A stretch of 64,000 nucleotides of DNA from Culex pipiens pallens (GCF_016801865.2 NC_068938.1:8767020-8831019), one strand, 5' to 3'; counted from the first letter of the stretch, positions 10,058 to 22,559 are shown. Program-made: numbers and translations. Notes: generated from the letters alone by a model not told the origin.

Positions 10058-12199
10058 GAGCAATTCTCTACCAAAACCGGAAATGGATTTTATTTGTATT
10101 TTTTTATTTGGCTCAAACTTTGTTCAAACTTTTACCCTATGACCAAATAAACTATTTAGTGTGATTGATTCATCCATACAAGTCTCCATACAATTTTGGC
10201 TGCTGTCCATACAAAAATGGTATATAAATATTCAAACAGGTGTAACTTTTGAGTGAATTCCCTGATCAATTTGGTGTCTTTGGCAAAGTTGTAGGTATTG
10301 TTGAGGATTTTTGAGAAAGAAATAGGTACACGGAAAAAAAATTGCAGATTTTTTAATCAACTTTTTTTTTTACTAAAACTCAATTTCCCAAAATACGTAT
10401 TTTTTTATTTTCGAGATTTTTTGATATATTTTAGGAAACAAAAATCCGCAACTTTTGAGCCATAGAGAAACATGGTCAAAAAATCTGCCGCCAAGTTATG
10501 ATTTTTGAAAAAATAGTGATTTTTGGAAAAAATCGAAGTTTCATGCAAAAACAAGTTTGACATTATTTTTTAAGGCAAAATTGAATTTGCAATCGAAAAT
10601 TACTTTACAGATTTTTTGATAAAGGGCTCCGTTTTCAAGATATAGCCACCGAAAGTTTGATTTTAGCGAAATATTTGCAGTTTTTCAATTTTTAAAAAAA
10701 AAGTGACCATGAGTGACCATTTCTAAAAATATGTGTTTTGAAAAGTTCAGAAAATTTGCTATAAAATTGTCTAAGAGACATTGAAGATTGGACCTCGGGT
10801 TGCTGAGATAAGGCCGCTTTAAGAAAAAGAAACACGAAAATTGAACTTTTCTTAATCTCACCAAAACAACCCATCACTTTCTAATGACCATATCGTCAGC
10901 TGTGTGCTATCTTGTGACAACGACCATTTAGTACTTTTCGAGTAAATCGATTTTTAAAGTTTGATGATAAATATTTTCAAAACTATGAATGGTAGAGCCA
11001 AACTTTTTGAAGCAATTGGTTCGTATACTATCGCTTAACAAACGCTCCAAGTCTCCAAGAATTCCCATACAAACTAAAATAGGCTCAAATCAATAGTTTA
11101 ACCGACTTAATCAGTATATTTTCAAAAACAAAAGATTACATTGCCTTCAGAAAATGTGTATCAACATAAATTTGTGAAAAACAAGAAAAATTTTCCTCAT
11201 TTTCCAACAACATGTATGACGTGTCACAAGTGTGCACGATCATTTTGATGATAAATTGGTCTATGTCACAAGTGTGTATTGCAATATCCGGAAAACGGAA
11301 GCGAGTTTCCAAAATCGGGTTTAAGCATCTTGTAGTGTTTGTTAAGTATAGCAAAACGTCATTATTAACTCATTTTCGACTAAAATGGTCTATGTCACAA
11401 GATAGCACACAGCTGACGATATCTCAGCAAATAATGGTCCGTTTTTTAATTTTAATACATGAAAAATTAATGAATTCGATCTTTTCGAAAAAAATACTTT
11501 GAAATTTTTTAAATCAAGACTAGCATTTTAAATGGGCACAATATTCCATGTTTGGCCCTTTTAAAAACGGTCACTTATGGTCATTATTTTTAAAAATTGA
11601 AAAACTGCAAATATTTCGCTAAAATCAAACTTTCGGTTGCTATATCTTGAAAACGGAGCTCTTTATCAAAAAATTTATAAAGTAGTTTTCGATTGCAAAT
11701 TCAATTTTGCATAAAAAAATAACGTAAAATTTGTTTTAGCATGAAATTTCGATTTTTCTTCCAAAAATCCATATTTTTAAAAAAAATTATAACTCGGTGG
11801 CAGATTTTTTGACCATGTTTCTCTATGGCTCAAAAGTTGCGGTTTTTTGTCTTCTAAAACATATTAAAAAATTTCGAAAATCAAAAAATACGTATTTTGG
11901 GAAATTGAGTTTTTGTGAAAAAAAGTTGATTAAAAAATCTGCAATTTTTTTCCGTGTACCTATTTTTTTCTCAATAGTCCTCAACAGAAAATTCACTCAA
12001 AAGTTACAACTGTTTGAATATTTACATACAATTTTTGTATGGACAGCAGCCAAAATTGTTTGGAGACTTGTATGGGTGAACCAATGGTGCAAAATAGCTT
12101 ATTTGGTCATAGGGAAGGCCCCCACAAAGTTTAAGTCAAATAAAAAAAATACAAAAAATAAAAATGGTCGAAATCGGCTGATTTTGTAGAGAGTTGCTC
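10058..12199. mobile_element. Long inverted-repeat (fold-back) element, ~2.1 kb with nested MITE
   Basis: The left arm, about 10058-10725, pairs with 12199-11560. Examples are GAGCAATTCTCTACC against GTAGAGAGTTGCTC and CTGTCCATACAAAAATGG against its complement near 12035-12050. The arms are asymmetric: the right arm lacks the counterpart of about 10735-10890, presumably a deletion. The MITE at 10894-11418 is inserted near the centre. The element is homologous to the hairpin at 50844-52785. It has no open frame of transposase size, so it is non-autonomous. Confidence 0.85.
10894..11418 (+). mobile_element. MITE, 525 bp, TIR CGTCAGCTGTGTGCTATC, TSD ATAT
   Basis: The terminal inverted repeats CGTCAGCTGTGTGCTATCTT... 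are nearly perfect and flanked by ATAT (10890-10893 and 11419-11422). A homologous copy is at 58275-58851 with TSD ATTT, and relatives at 15366 and 22790 also show 4-bp A/T TSDs. Internal GTGTCACAAGTGTG-like motifs near 11217-11232, 11260-11275 and 11390 resemble the TIR. It interrupts the fold-back element at 10058-12199 and is therefore younger than it. Confidence 0.93.
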
Positions 12200-12640
12200 T
12201 TATATTAAAATTTATATTAATATGTGGTTTAGTTTATAAGAAGTTTGAAGTTTCAAATATACTCAAAAACCTGTTCTATTAAAAATGCATATAAATTTGA
12301 AGATATTTCTATATTCTGGTTCAATAACACTTGCAACTTTTAATTTTAACACTAATTTTAAATTATGAGTTTTTTTTTTTTTGAAGTCCATTAATCCAAA
12401 TTTCCAGTTTTTGTTTTTTCGGTGTTTTTGAAGACGTCTTGAGTCGGGGGTATTGAAAAACACCCAAAATTCAAAAAACTAAAAATTTGTTTTATTGGAC
12501 GTTTTTTTAAAAAAACTCCAGAAATGTTCTCCGTATAAAATTAATCAATGAATCCGATAATATAATTTGTTTCCGATTCAAACTTAATTTTTTCACCCCT
12601 GAGAACGGTTTGGAAAATCTTCGCTACCAATTTACATGAG
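12200..12640. other. AT-rich unassigned sequence
   Basis: No gene or clear repeat structure. It contains poly-T runs near 12368. Confidence 0.35.
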
Positions 12641-15290
12641 TGTATACCGTGTTTTAATTAAATTAATTAATTAATTATAAGACGGTTTCTATCCCTTCCG
12701 ACGACGTTAAATTCTATCTAAAACTCAAACTTTATTCATTACCGCTTAAGTCTGCATTGAACTTCCTGCATTCTTCTACCCTATACTGCTACCACCTGAC
12801 TTCATTCATTCCTTTCTGCAACAATAATCGTAAAATCGCATATTGCATGCGTTTTTAAAAAGGCCACGAAGCCAACTAGGGTGGTACCAAACCAGGCGGG
12901 CGGTGGCGCTCTCAATTCAGCCGACTGTCATCGACTCAAGTGCCACAAACGACGCCGTCCGACAATTAACGGCTGCTACTCCGGGACCAGGACTGATGCG
13001 TTCCAGTATTGGTTGTGGCGGCCACAACTGTGTACTTATCTGAACCACTTTATGGCCACTATGGGGCTCAACAGCGCAACTTGGCCGCCAGGTTGCAGTT
13101 CAACGGGATCATAAAGTTGCCCGCTTTACGATGCACTTGCCCCCTTGGTTGCTTCATCGTGGGGACAAGTTGTTCCCTGAGGGGGTTGTCCACAAACTAC
13201 GGGGAGAAATGTTGGTCAACTTCCACGTAACCAATAACGAGGTTTAGGGTTGGTTCAAGTTGTTGGCGACATTCAGCGCCGAGTGATCTATTCGAACCCC
13301 AGAATATGGTCATCCAACTCGGCTCACCTTAGCTCGAGGGCTTTCACTTTCACCTGGACCTGATTCCTCATCGTCGTCGTCGGCAGATTCATTGAACTCG
13401 CGTCGCGATCGATATGTTATACAACCAGGTTGACAATGTTACAGTTTCTACCGCGCGATCACGTCATTCATCTCCGGTCGTCAACGGTGCGGGAAAAACG
13501 TGAAAATTGTCTCACCTGACCCCCCTTCACATCTTCCCCTCAAGTCATCACAAACACGCGCACGCAACTCGCCACCAATTTCTAATGGATAATTATTATT
13601 TACTCTGTACGGGCTGAAGTCAGCGACAACGCCATACCGGGACTAGACACGAACATGATTTCAGCCGCCACTTGTTCCGACGTTGGACGGAGTGACACAA
13701 GAAGATCACTCTGCCTCGTGGGGGGGAAGCTGCTCTCTCGGCTATGGAGTCCAGAGATGGAGAGGCGAATTAATTGGATCGTGCACGATTAGTTGATGAA
13801 AGTTTGAAAAATGTTTGAAGTTGATGCACGGGAGTTTCAGGGGAGAAGAGGCTAGTTGTTAGATAATTATGGATTCCGAAAATGGTGTTGATGATTGAAG
13901 TTATGTGATGCATGCATCGTGGACTTACAATTTTAATCCAAATTTTCAACAACAAAAATGAAAATCTGATCTTTTTACGAATGTTAATTTCGTGAACTAA
14001 TTCTATTTTTTTTATTTAAAAGTTTCACTTCGATGCACTTCAGAATTGTAGATAAATGACAAATCAAATTCCTTAAAAATACTATCTGACTCAGTGCCTA
14101 AACCGTAACAAACATCACTTTAGTTCGGCTGTCACTGCAGTCGTCTGCAATCCCACGCTAAAATTTGTTCCAAGAACCCGCTGTAACAGATAGTATAAAG
14201 CACCCCAACGCGTCAGACACGCGCCAACGCCGCGCCGCGACGACGAGCAGAAATAATTAAATCAACCGTGTCTCGTGTGGCTGGCTGGACATTGGGGCCC
14301 TAAATCAGGCAATTTAAAGTGCCAATGCTGGTAAATCTCTCCCGCTCAAAGCTCGACTTAAGGACGGGGACGCGAGGGGGAGGGGGTGCAATTGCAGTTT
14401 AAACACTGTTGACACGGAGTAATTTAATATCGACAACTGTATAAAGCAAAAACACGAACCAACTCTCGAGATTTCACACTCTTCTCTGCGTTGAGCAGGG
14501 GCGGGAGGGTCAATATCTGAGGGGGTGGGGTGGCGTTGATCGGTGACTAATAGTGCGGTTTGCAAAGCTGCTTTTTCCTCCCTTTTTCTACTCTTGGAGA
14601 TTCAATCCAATTCATAATCAGCATTATAGTTAGTACGGCGGCGCAAATCACAATTGCTAACGCATGATTAGCGTGTTTGAGGTGGTAGCTTCTGCCTCGC
14701 CGAAGAGTGGTCGATGGGCACAAATTATAACTTGGTCGGGTCCAAACCAGACTTGAACCGGTTCGCACATTACTACTTAAGCCGTGCAGCAGCAGCAGCT
14801 CCTCTGTGTGTCCTCATCATCATCATTATCGACCCCGCGGATCTTGTGAGTTGTGAATGAAACCAACCCAGCATCAACACAGGTAGCACTTACACTTATT
14901 ATTATTAAAAAAGGCTACCGTGCGTTGCGTTTGTGCGTACCTACCTTGAGGAGTGGAATTGCGTTTGGGAGTCTGAGCGCGCGCGCAAAAAGCTAATCAA
15001 AACCCACTTCTCCCCCCTTCTTGCTAAGAGTGGTCCTGAAGTGGCTTTTATCGTAACTTGGCTGGGTGGCTTGATGAACTCTGGGGAGGGAAGTCGACGA
15101 CGATGCAGCTAACAGTTCAATTAATATTGCACTCTGAAATTGTCCACAATTATCGGTAGATCAACTCTTCATTTATATGGATGCAATTATTTCAGCTTTT
15201 ACTGAGTGGCTCTTATATTACTTTCTTTACATTGATTTCTTATTAAAAATTTAGTGAGATTGAAACATGAACAAATTTTATTTTGAAAAT
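12641..15290. other. Unique, GC-richer island
   Basis: A short (TTAA)n run is at 12655-12675. GC-rich stretches at about 12840-13760 and 14100-15110 contain no repeats that I recognise and no frame with a known domain. The frames at 12843-13230 overlap in several registers and look accidental. An AGTATAAAGC string near 14191 resembles a TATA box, but no initiator or coding sequence supports a promoter. It is a candidate for conserved non-coding or exon-containing DNA. Confidence 0.4.
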
Positions 15291-15365
15291 TACTAAAGTA
15301 ATTTGCTTTGATCAAACCCTAAAAAAAATCGAAGCTTTTTATTTCCCTGATCCTTTTCAATATTT

Positions 15366-15645
15366 CGTCGCCGTCGTGCTATCTTGTCACACGTGCATTT
15401 TGGGCCAAATTGAGTAAAGAAGAACGCCATTTTGTGCAGCATGCAACAACGCCTCACCTTTTGACCTTCAACCAACCAACTTCAACCTAACTTCGGGACA
15501 AGGCACATAATGATAAGCCAAACAAAACGTGTTTGTTATTGTTTACATTGCGTGCTCTAGTTTTTGTTTATTCAAAGTCAAAATAAAACACGTTTTTCTT
15601 GGAACGTCAAAATGGCGGGTGCGACAAGATAGCACGCCAGCGTCG
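15366..15645 (+). mobile_element. MITE, 280 bp, TIR with GTGCTATCTTGTC, TSD ATTT
   Basis: The ends CGTCGCCGTCGTGCTATC and the complement of CGACGCTGGCGTGCTATC are flanked by ATTT at 15362-15365 and 15646-15649. The interior (AACAAAACGTGTTTGTTATTG, GGAACGTCAAAATGG) matches the element at 22790-23233 in the opposite orientation. The TIR is clearly related to the CGTCAGCTGTGTGCTATC elements, so all four belong to one superfamily with 4-bp A/T TSDs. Confidence 0.92.
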
Positions 15646-16233
15646 ATTTAATGATAACATTGAAGTTATTGGGTTTGTTCTTCTATATGTGCAGTTTAGT
15701 TGTAAAGTGTAATTGATTCAAATGAAATTACAATTGAAAACAAGGAGAAATTATGAAACATAAATCCAATCCTGTATCGCCCTAGAATTCGGGAGAAAAT
15801 GAAAAAAACCTAAATTCAATGATTCCGTAGTGAGCTGTCCCATTCATGAAGTTTAAATTTTATTTTAATAAAACATTTTTAAAATAATCAAAATGAAAGA
15901 AAGATTGTAGAACAATTTTATCCCTCGAGCCTGAACAGTTGAACAAGAACTAAAATATTTCCACAAAGAATTGGCCGTCGAAATTTTCAAAATTATACAT
16001 TTTGTTTAGGCCAATACTAAAAAACCGCTTCCAAAATTAACAAGAAGATCAAGAATTAATAAAAAAAATCACTCGATAGTTATCTAAAAGGAAAACAATT
16101 CGAGACCTATGCTTTTCAAACAATCATTTTGAAGTACAAAAAAAGTAATTCAACGGTTATGTTTTAAAATATGTTTTTGTATTTAACCGGATGTAAGAAA
16201 AGTGACCGGAAATCGACTAAAATACCATCTTGT
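15646..16233. other. AT-rich unassigned sequence
   Basis: No gene or clear repeat. Confidence 0.35.
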
Positions 16234-16235
16234 TA

Positions 16236-16940
16236 TACAGCAATTCCATTTGAAAAGAGCCTAAACTTAAAAAAAAGTTCTCCGATCGGGCTCAAAATGT
16301 TTCTGGGAGTTCCTTGGCCAAAATTATTAGACCCATATAGGTCATCTCTGAAATTTTAAAGGTATCGCAGTTTTAGTGGAAAAAGTTGATTTTTTACCGA
16401 TTTCGTCATTTTTTCGGTTTTTGCGCGTGGCGCGTCGAAAAACTCAGTTTTTATTTTCAAAAAATCATATCTCTGAAACGTACGGTTTGACATCGCCAAT
16501 TTTTTTGATATATAACATATGTTATGTGAAATTTTCCGAGAAATCCGATAAAAATATTTTCAGACATAGGCTCTTTGGTCCAGACACGGTCAAAACGCCA
16601 TTTTAAGTTTTCATGCGACTTTTTGAAATGGTAAGCAAGATTTTTGAAACTTCTTACTATTTTTTCCAATTATCCAAACTCATCACCTTTTTTTTGCGTC
16701 TAAGACAGCTAAAATTGGATGAAATGACGCGGAGATATGATTTTTCGAAAAAAGAGGTTTTTGCGAAAAATGACGAAAATGGCCATTTTTTGAACCACCC
16801 TAGCACGATGTAGGTCACCCTAATGGCCAAACAAAAACTACGGGTCTAATTATTTTGGCCAAGGAACCCCCAGAAAAAATTTGAACCCGATCGGAGAACT
16901 TTTTTTTCAGTTTAGGCTCTTTTCAAATGGAATTGCTGTA
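16236..16940. mobile_element. MITE, 705 bp, TIR TACAGCAATTCCATTTG, TSD TA
   Basis: The terminal inverted repeats extend about 130 bp (TACAGCAATTCCATTTGAAA; AAGTTCTCCGATCGGG; TTGGCCAAAATTATTAGACC) and are flanked by TA at 16234-16235 and 16941-16942. The central part (16380-16800) is not palindromic. A decayed inverted relative of the centre lies at 49090-49470 (GGTCCAAAGAGCCTATG). It seems to have inserted into a fragment of the 60-kb family, because TTTCCAACGAG..TCTGGCAACCCTG follows at 16971. No transposase frame. Confidence 0.9.
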
Positions 16941-16942
16941 TA

Positions 16943-17035
16943 CATCTTTGATTAGTTAATCGAAAGATCTTTCCAACGAGATCTGGCAACCCTGTATCGA
17001 GTTATGACCACATAAATAATATTTATGTTCTTTTT
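16943..17035. repeat. Fragment of the 164-bp-unit family
   Basis: ATCTTTCCAACGAGATCTGGCAACCCTG..CGAGTTATG matches part of one 164-bp unit of the array at 60631-61614. The preceding DNA is displaced by the MITE at 16236-16940. Confidence 0.75.
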
Positions 17036-17191
17036 GAATAAAACAAATTTTCTCTATTATTGTAAAACTTTCCCTACGTGGGTTTTATTCTCAAAAATTA
17101 ATCCAATTACTTTTTTCTTCATTTTATAAATGTTTGAAAAATTTACTGACTTTCGTAAAAGAATTAATATTTTTTGTCAAATCTTGATTCT

Positions 17192-17405
17192 CAAGTAACA
17201 TTTTTATCCAGGAGTTCTACAAGAGCTCTTATACATAGCTACAGCATAGCAGTTTGGACCGCGGTAGGATAAAATTCTCTTCAAAACTTCTTCAGGAGTT
17301 TGGAAGAGTACTTGAAGAGAATTTTATGCTACCACGGTCCAAACAACTATGCTGTAGCTATCTTGAAGAGCTCTTGTAGAACTCCTGGGAAAAAATGTTA
17401 CTTGG
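17192..17405. mobile_element. Short palindromic MITE, TIR CAAGTAACATTTTT
   Basis: It is almost entirely two inverted arms: CAAGTAACATTTTT, CCAGGAGTTCTACAAGAGCT, ATAGCTACAGCATAG, GGATAAAATTCTCTTC and their complements. The loop is short, around 17287-17300. I could not fix the TSD. It is a non-coding hairpin element of about 214 bp. Confidence 0.9.
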
Positions 17406-17625
17406 GTTATTAAAATCTTTACAGCTATTGATACATTTGAGACAAAGTTGAACAGCCAACTTCCCGCATGGCAAAATTTTTAACTTAAATCGTCTCTTAC
17501 TCAGTTTAATCATGAAATATCTTCATGAAATTTTCAGGAGTGATTAATAATCATATTTTGAATGGATTTATCAAATATTCTGTAATATAAAATTTTGTGA
17601 TTTTCTACATGTATGTAACCCCTTA
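17406..17625. other. AT-rich unassigned sequence
   Basis: Nothing recognised. Confidence 0.35.
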
Positions 17626-18280
17626 ATCAGAAGGGTTTTTCCTTCCTCACCTTACTGAGGAAAGCTATAAAATCACTCGAAAAATGAACTTCTTAATTAG
17701 ACCTTCATGTATGCCTATCGACTCAGAATCAAATTCTGAGCAAATGTGGGATGTTGATCAAAAAATTGTCACTCGATTATCTCGAGACTGGCTTAACCGA
17801 TTTTGTCCATTTTAGTCGATCCGTCTTGGGGTCCTATAAGTCGTTATTAAAAATTATGCAGTTTAGTTATAAGTACTCCAAAAGTTATGCTAATAAAACG
17901 ATTTTGACTAAAGTTCGGAAGATCGTAAAAACCACTTTTTTACGATTTTCCGAACTTTAGTCAAAATCGTTTTATTAGCATAACTTTTTAAGAAATCCCG
18001 TCATATTATACATTTTTAGAAAGGTTTTAAAAATACCTTTCCAACGCATCCAAGACATTGAAGATCTGACAACCTTATCAAAAGTTATAAGCACTTAAGT
18101 GTTACTTATGCACTTTTTCCAGGCCGGATCTCAGTAATTTTGATGAAAACGTTGTCCGGATCGCCCTGCAATATGGAGATCTGACTACCCAATCTAGTGG
18201 TATGAATAATGAGTCAAATTCATAAAACACTGAATGTGAGGAAGGCACCAACCACCTAAGGGTGGATTAAGAAACGTTTT
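17626..18280 (+). mobile_element. Repeat-family member with CCTTCCTCAC ends (short copy)
   Basis: It begins with CTTAATC..AGGGTT..CCTTCCTCAC and ends with the inverted counterpart GTGAGGAAGGCACCAACCACC..GATTAAG. It shares AAAAATGAACTT, ACCTTCATGTAT and TATCGACTCAGAATC with copies at 57.5-58.9 kb (minus) and 60.25-61.72 kb (plus). This copy has one decayed 164-bp-type unit near 18050-18145 instead of six, and contains the 107-bp hairpin at 17881-17987. Confidence 0.85.
17881..17987. repeat. Near-perfect 107-bp hairpin
   Basis: The arms AAAGTTATGCTAATAAAACG... and their complement pair over about 50 bp with one mismatch and a ~5-base ACCAC loop near 17932. It sits inside the repeat element at 17626-18280. 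A decayed version is at about 58140-58215. Confidence 0.92.
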
Positions 18281-18755
18281 TCTGATCGATTTAGAGTATT
18301 CGGTACATGGAACAATAACCATTCTTTAAATAAACTTTTTATCCCGAAAATTCCATATGAGCTTCAGGATATACGGGACTAGTGTTTTTCGTTATGATTT
18401 AAAAATAAATGTTATTTAAATTGATGATCCTCCAAAAACAAAAATCGCCAAATGAAAAAAAGTTATGAGATGATATTAAAATTCAAAAAATACGTTTTTT
18501 AAAAGGTTGAGAACATTTCTCACAAGTTATCCTTTGAAAATACAGTAATTATAACTTACATCATTTATAAGAGACTAAATGGATTGGAATATCCTTTGTA
18601 GTAAAAAACAACTTTATATCTTACTTCAAGCCATATTTTCAACAAAAAGAGCATTCTATTTTACAAAATGCTCTACTTTTATACAGTTTGCTACTCTCAC
18701 AAATTTGTATGATAAAAAAATCTTTTATGTTAATATTCCAGAATGTCAAGAAAAT
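18281..18755. other. AT-rich unassigned sequence
   Basis: No gene or clear repeat seen. It includes the start of a spurious 68-codon frame. Confidence 0.35.
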
Positions 18756-19927
18756 CTGATCAAGAAACCGAGGTCCGTTTTTTGATATCTCGTGACGGAG
18801 GGGCAGTACGACCCCTTCCATTTTTGAACATGCGAAAAAAGAGGTGTTTTTCAACAATTTGCAGCCTGAAACGGTGATGAGATAGAAATTTGGTGTCAAA
18901 GGGACTTTTATGTAAAATTAGACGCCCGATTTGATGGCGTACTCAGCATTCCGAATAAACGTATTTTTCATCGAAAAAAACACTTAAAAAGTTTTAAAAA
19001 TTCTCCCATTTTCCGTTACTCGACTGTGAAAAATTTTGGAACATGTCATTTTATGGGAAATTCAATGTACTTTTCGAATCTACATTGTCCCAGAGGGGTA
19101 ATTTTTTCATTTAGAACAAAATTTTTCATTTTAAAATTTCGTGTTTTTTCTAACTTTGCAGGGTTATTTTTTAGAGTGTAACAATGTTCTACAAAGTTGT
19201 AGAGCAGACAATTACAAAAATTTTGATAAATGAATATAAGGGGTTTGCTTATAAACATCACGAGTTATCGCGATTTTACGAAAAAAAGTTTTGAAAAAGA
19301 TACTTTTTGCATTTTTCTTCGTTTCGTCGTCCGTGTCTGTCGCGGGTGACCATGAACGGCCATGATCGATGACGGCCAACTTTTTCAAAACTTTTTTTCG
19401 TAAAATCGAGATAACTCGTGATGTTTATAAGCAAACCCCTTATGTCTATAAATCAAAATTTTTGTAATTGTCTGCTCTACATCTTTGTAGAACATTGTTA
19501 CACTCTAAAAAATAACCCTGCAAAGTTAGAAAAAACACGAAATTTTAAAATGAAAAAAAAATGTTCTAAATGAAAAAATGACCCCTCTGGGACAATGTAG
19601 ATTCGAAAAGCACATTAAATTTCCCATAAAATGATATGTTCCAAAATTTTTTACAGTCGAGTAACGGAAAATGGGAGAATTTTTAAAACTTTTTTAGTGT
19701 TTTTTTTTTTGATGAAAAATACGTTTATTCGGAATTCTGAGTACGCCATCAAATCGGGCGTCTAATTTTACACAAAAGTCCCTTTGACACCAAATTTCTA
19801 TCTCATCACCGTTTCAGGCTGCAAATTATTGAAAAACACCTCTTTTTTCACATGTTCAAAAATGGAAGGGGTCGTACCGCCCCTCCGTCACGAGATATCA
19901 AAAAACGGACCTCGGATTCGTGATCAG
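18756..19927. mobile_element. Fold-back hairpin element, ~545-bp arms
   Basis: The left arm 18756-19300 pairs with the right arm 19378-19927. Shared strings include GATATCTCGTGACGGAGGGG, GACGCCCGATTTGATGGCGT and GATGTTTATAAGCAAACCCC with their complements. A loop of about 77 bp (GTTTCGTCGTCCGTGTCTG region) separates them. Right-arm family sequence (GGACAAAAGTTACCCC, GAGGGGTCGGGGCAACTG) continues to about 19990, so the left end is probably truncated. A single-arm relative is at 9845-10050, with decayed ones at 49560-49770 and 52820-52960. Non-coding. Confidence 0.92.
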
Positions 19928-19990
19928 GGACAAAAGTTACCCCTTAGGACAAAGTTTCACGCAAATCGAAGAGGGGTCGGGGCAACTGCT

Positions 19991-21867
19991 GTGTGAGTGG
20001 GCGGAGAATTACCCAGCTTTGATTCGAATAAAAATGCATACTGCAATACTCGTTCTAAATCGTTTACAAACTATTTGAACTTTATTTTTATTAAATTAAT
20101 ATCAATTTTTATTTACAAGTTTGGTTTTGTGACCTGATTTTTTTGGGAAAATATTGCAGTGGAGGAAAGATACAAAAACTTGACATAATAATTGCATTGG
20201 CCTAACGTTAGAATTTTGTGAAAAGGTGGAGTTTTGTACATTTTTTTATCAAAGTACTAAACTGCTGCTTTTATCTAGTCCGTCCCATATGTAAAGACAG
20301 CAAGCCGAGAAAAACGCAAAAATAAATTGTTGGCTCTGTTTTACGATTTTACGATAAAGTGAAATTTCCTACTGTTTTCTGGAATAAACTACTATATTTT
20401 GTTAGTTTTTCTGAAACTTCACATGATTTGGTTCAAACTGCATCATTGACTCAAAATTGACGAAATTACATATGGGACTGACTTGATTTGAGCGGCAGTA
20501 AATTTATATGATATTTTTTTTCTGAAAGTTAAACTCAAAAGTGATGAAATCGCATTTGAGACATTTTTGCGAACAAGTACAGTATAGCTCTTCAAGACAT
20601 TGGACCAACTAGAACAATGAAGTCACGTTCACCATTGAACCGTTCAGTGTTCATAAACTTGATCCAAAATCAACTGAACCGTTACGGAAGATTTGCTCTG
20701 CTGAAGTTGCTCCAGATAAGTTAACTGGCCCCCCATCATCAACTGGGGCCATGTTGTCAGCTGATTGGGTTTATGATAAGACTTGCGCTGGATGCATCTC
20801 AGCACCATTATCAAGTATGCGAATGTAATTTCTCTAGCCACATGAATCACGCAAACTCCCTTTGCAATCGGACAATTTCCTGTGCGCTCCAACAACCTTG
20901 GAATGAAACAAATTAAAAATCATTTAAATGTGAGACCCCCTCCCCTGCTAGGACCTGGATCTTCCAGAAGCGCTCATTACCATTAATAAATTCAACACCA
21001 GCCACCGAATGTTGGGTGGGGAGGAATGGAGTACAAGCCAGCGTCACCGCTGAAATTAATACCTGGCCTGCCAACCAGCAGCAGCAAAAGTAGTCACGTG
21101 GCCATCCCGGGAGGTCCTCACAGTCTGACGACCACGGTACGGTTCTTCCAAGTCATTCACAGTTCATTAGAGACGAAAACATTCCGTTTCTGTGTGTTTG
21201 TGTGTGCTTGGAGTTGATACTTTCTTCCATTTTCTGCAAATCATTATTTATCATAGCCCAGCCAGCAGGAGCGTGCGAGGAGACAGACCTGGGTGTCCTA
21301 CCCCCTTGGATTCCGAAACCCTCCCCGAGAGACCTCCACAAGTGATGGTCACGCAAAACGCGAGCACAGTCGGAGAAATTAGTATTCTATGCGTTAATTA
21401 TTTTTATCGTATTCATTTATCTACGCTCATTGAGCCGTGTTTCCTTGGTATTTTTCGAAACCTGGGTCTGGGTTTGCGGGGTGTGCAGCAGGTTGCCAAT
21501 TGAATATCAGCGCGAGGAAATTGTAACGGGACTAAGGCTGGGACCACGTGAAAAACTGCTCCCAATATATCAAAACGAGCCCCCAGTCATTAGCCCCCTG
21601 TCGAAGTGTGGCGACGAGCAAAAAGTTATTGGCGCGATTGTCGACATCTGTGACTTCTACTAGCTGGTTGGGGGTCTCCGTTTGGTTGTGGTTCATGATA
21701 TTATCGGTCTGAAATTATCACAAAACTAGGCGGTAGATAGCGTTCAAAAGCCAACAAATGCCATGAATTGTTTGCATACCAGAGAATAAATAAAATAGAA
21801 TAAGAAATTAATTTATAGATTTTTTTGAATCTTCTTAAGCGCAAACAATTTGACAAAAACTCTAACC
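19991..21867. other. Unique sequence, GC-richer at 20.6-21.7 kb
   Basis: No repeat recognised. Frames at 20644-20895 (minus) and 21026-21663 (plus) overlap each other in different registers and show no known domain or splice context that I can defend. It may be intronic or intergenic DNA. Confidence 0.4.
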
Positions 21868-21997
21868 GCACGGAGAAAAATCAGTTCCCAAAATCGTGAA
21901 CAAGCGTCCATGTAATTCGGAACAAGGAACAAAGTGTTCAAATTTCATGGTACAATTTTCAAAAACGTGGAATTAGAACATTTTTTCGGTTTTATCC

Positions 21998-22250
21998 CAT
22001 ATTCCCGAATCCCACTTTCCCGAATCCCATATCCCCGAAAATCATTTCCCCGAAAATTCCACATTCCCGAAAATCATTTCCCCGAAAGTGCCATTTCCCC
22101 GAAAATCATTTTCCCGAAATTTACACATTCCCGAAAATTCCATATCGCCGAATGTCATTTACCTGAATGGCCATTTTACCGAACTGTCGTTTTCCCGAAT
22201 TTACATATACCCGAATGGTTATTTCCCCGAAAGTTCCATTTTCCTGAATG
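21998..22250. repeat. Left terminal array, CCCGAAAATCATTTC-type units
   Basis: About 17 imperfect 13-17-bp units (CCCGAATCCCATAT, CCCCGAAAATCATTT, CCCGAATTTACATAT) run in one direction. Units diverge mostly in the spacer, while the CCGAA core is held. Confidence 0.9.
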
Positions 22251-22559
22251 ATATTAACTTAGATATAAACTAAATTGTTTTTAGGGATATTTTTACAAAA
22301 GTATGACCTTAATATTAAATTCTCCTACGAGTGTTTTTAAATATGAAAAAAAAAAAAACAAATGACCGTAGAAGGCCATTCATAAACCACGCGGAAACTT
22401 CAAGAAAGCGAGGTTTTGAGATCATCCATGTTCAATAAAAAAGATTTTTTTTTGTATGGACAATTTTCAGCAAAGCACAATTTTCCAAAACGGTATCCAC
22501 GTGGTAAGGATTGCACAACACCGATATCTTTAAGCGACGACTCGAAACGCAGGAATCAG

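Noticed and set aside
14180..14215. TATA-box-like AGTATAAAGC near a GC-rich island
   Set aside because: No initiator, downstream element, start codon context or coding sequence supports a promoter. Such strings are common in AT-rich DNA.
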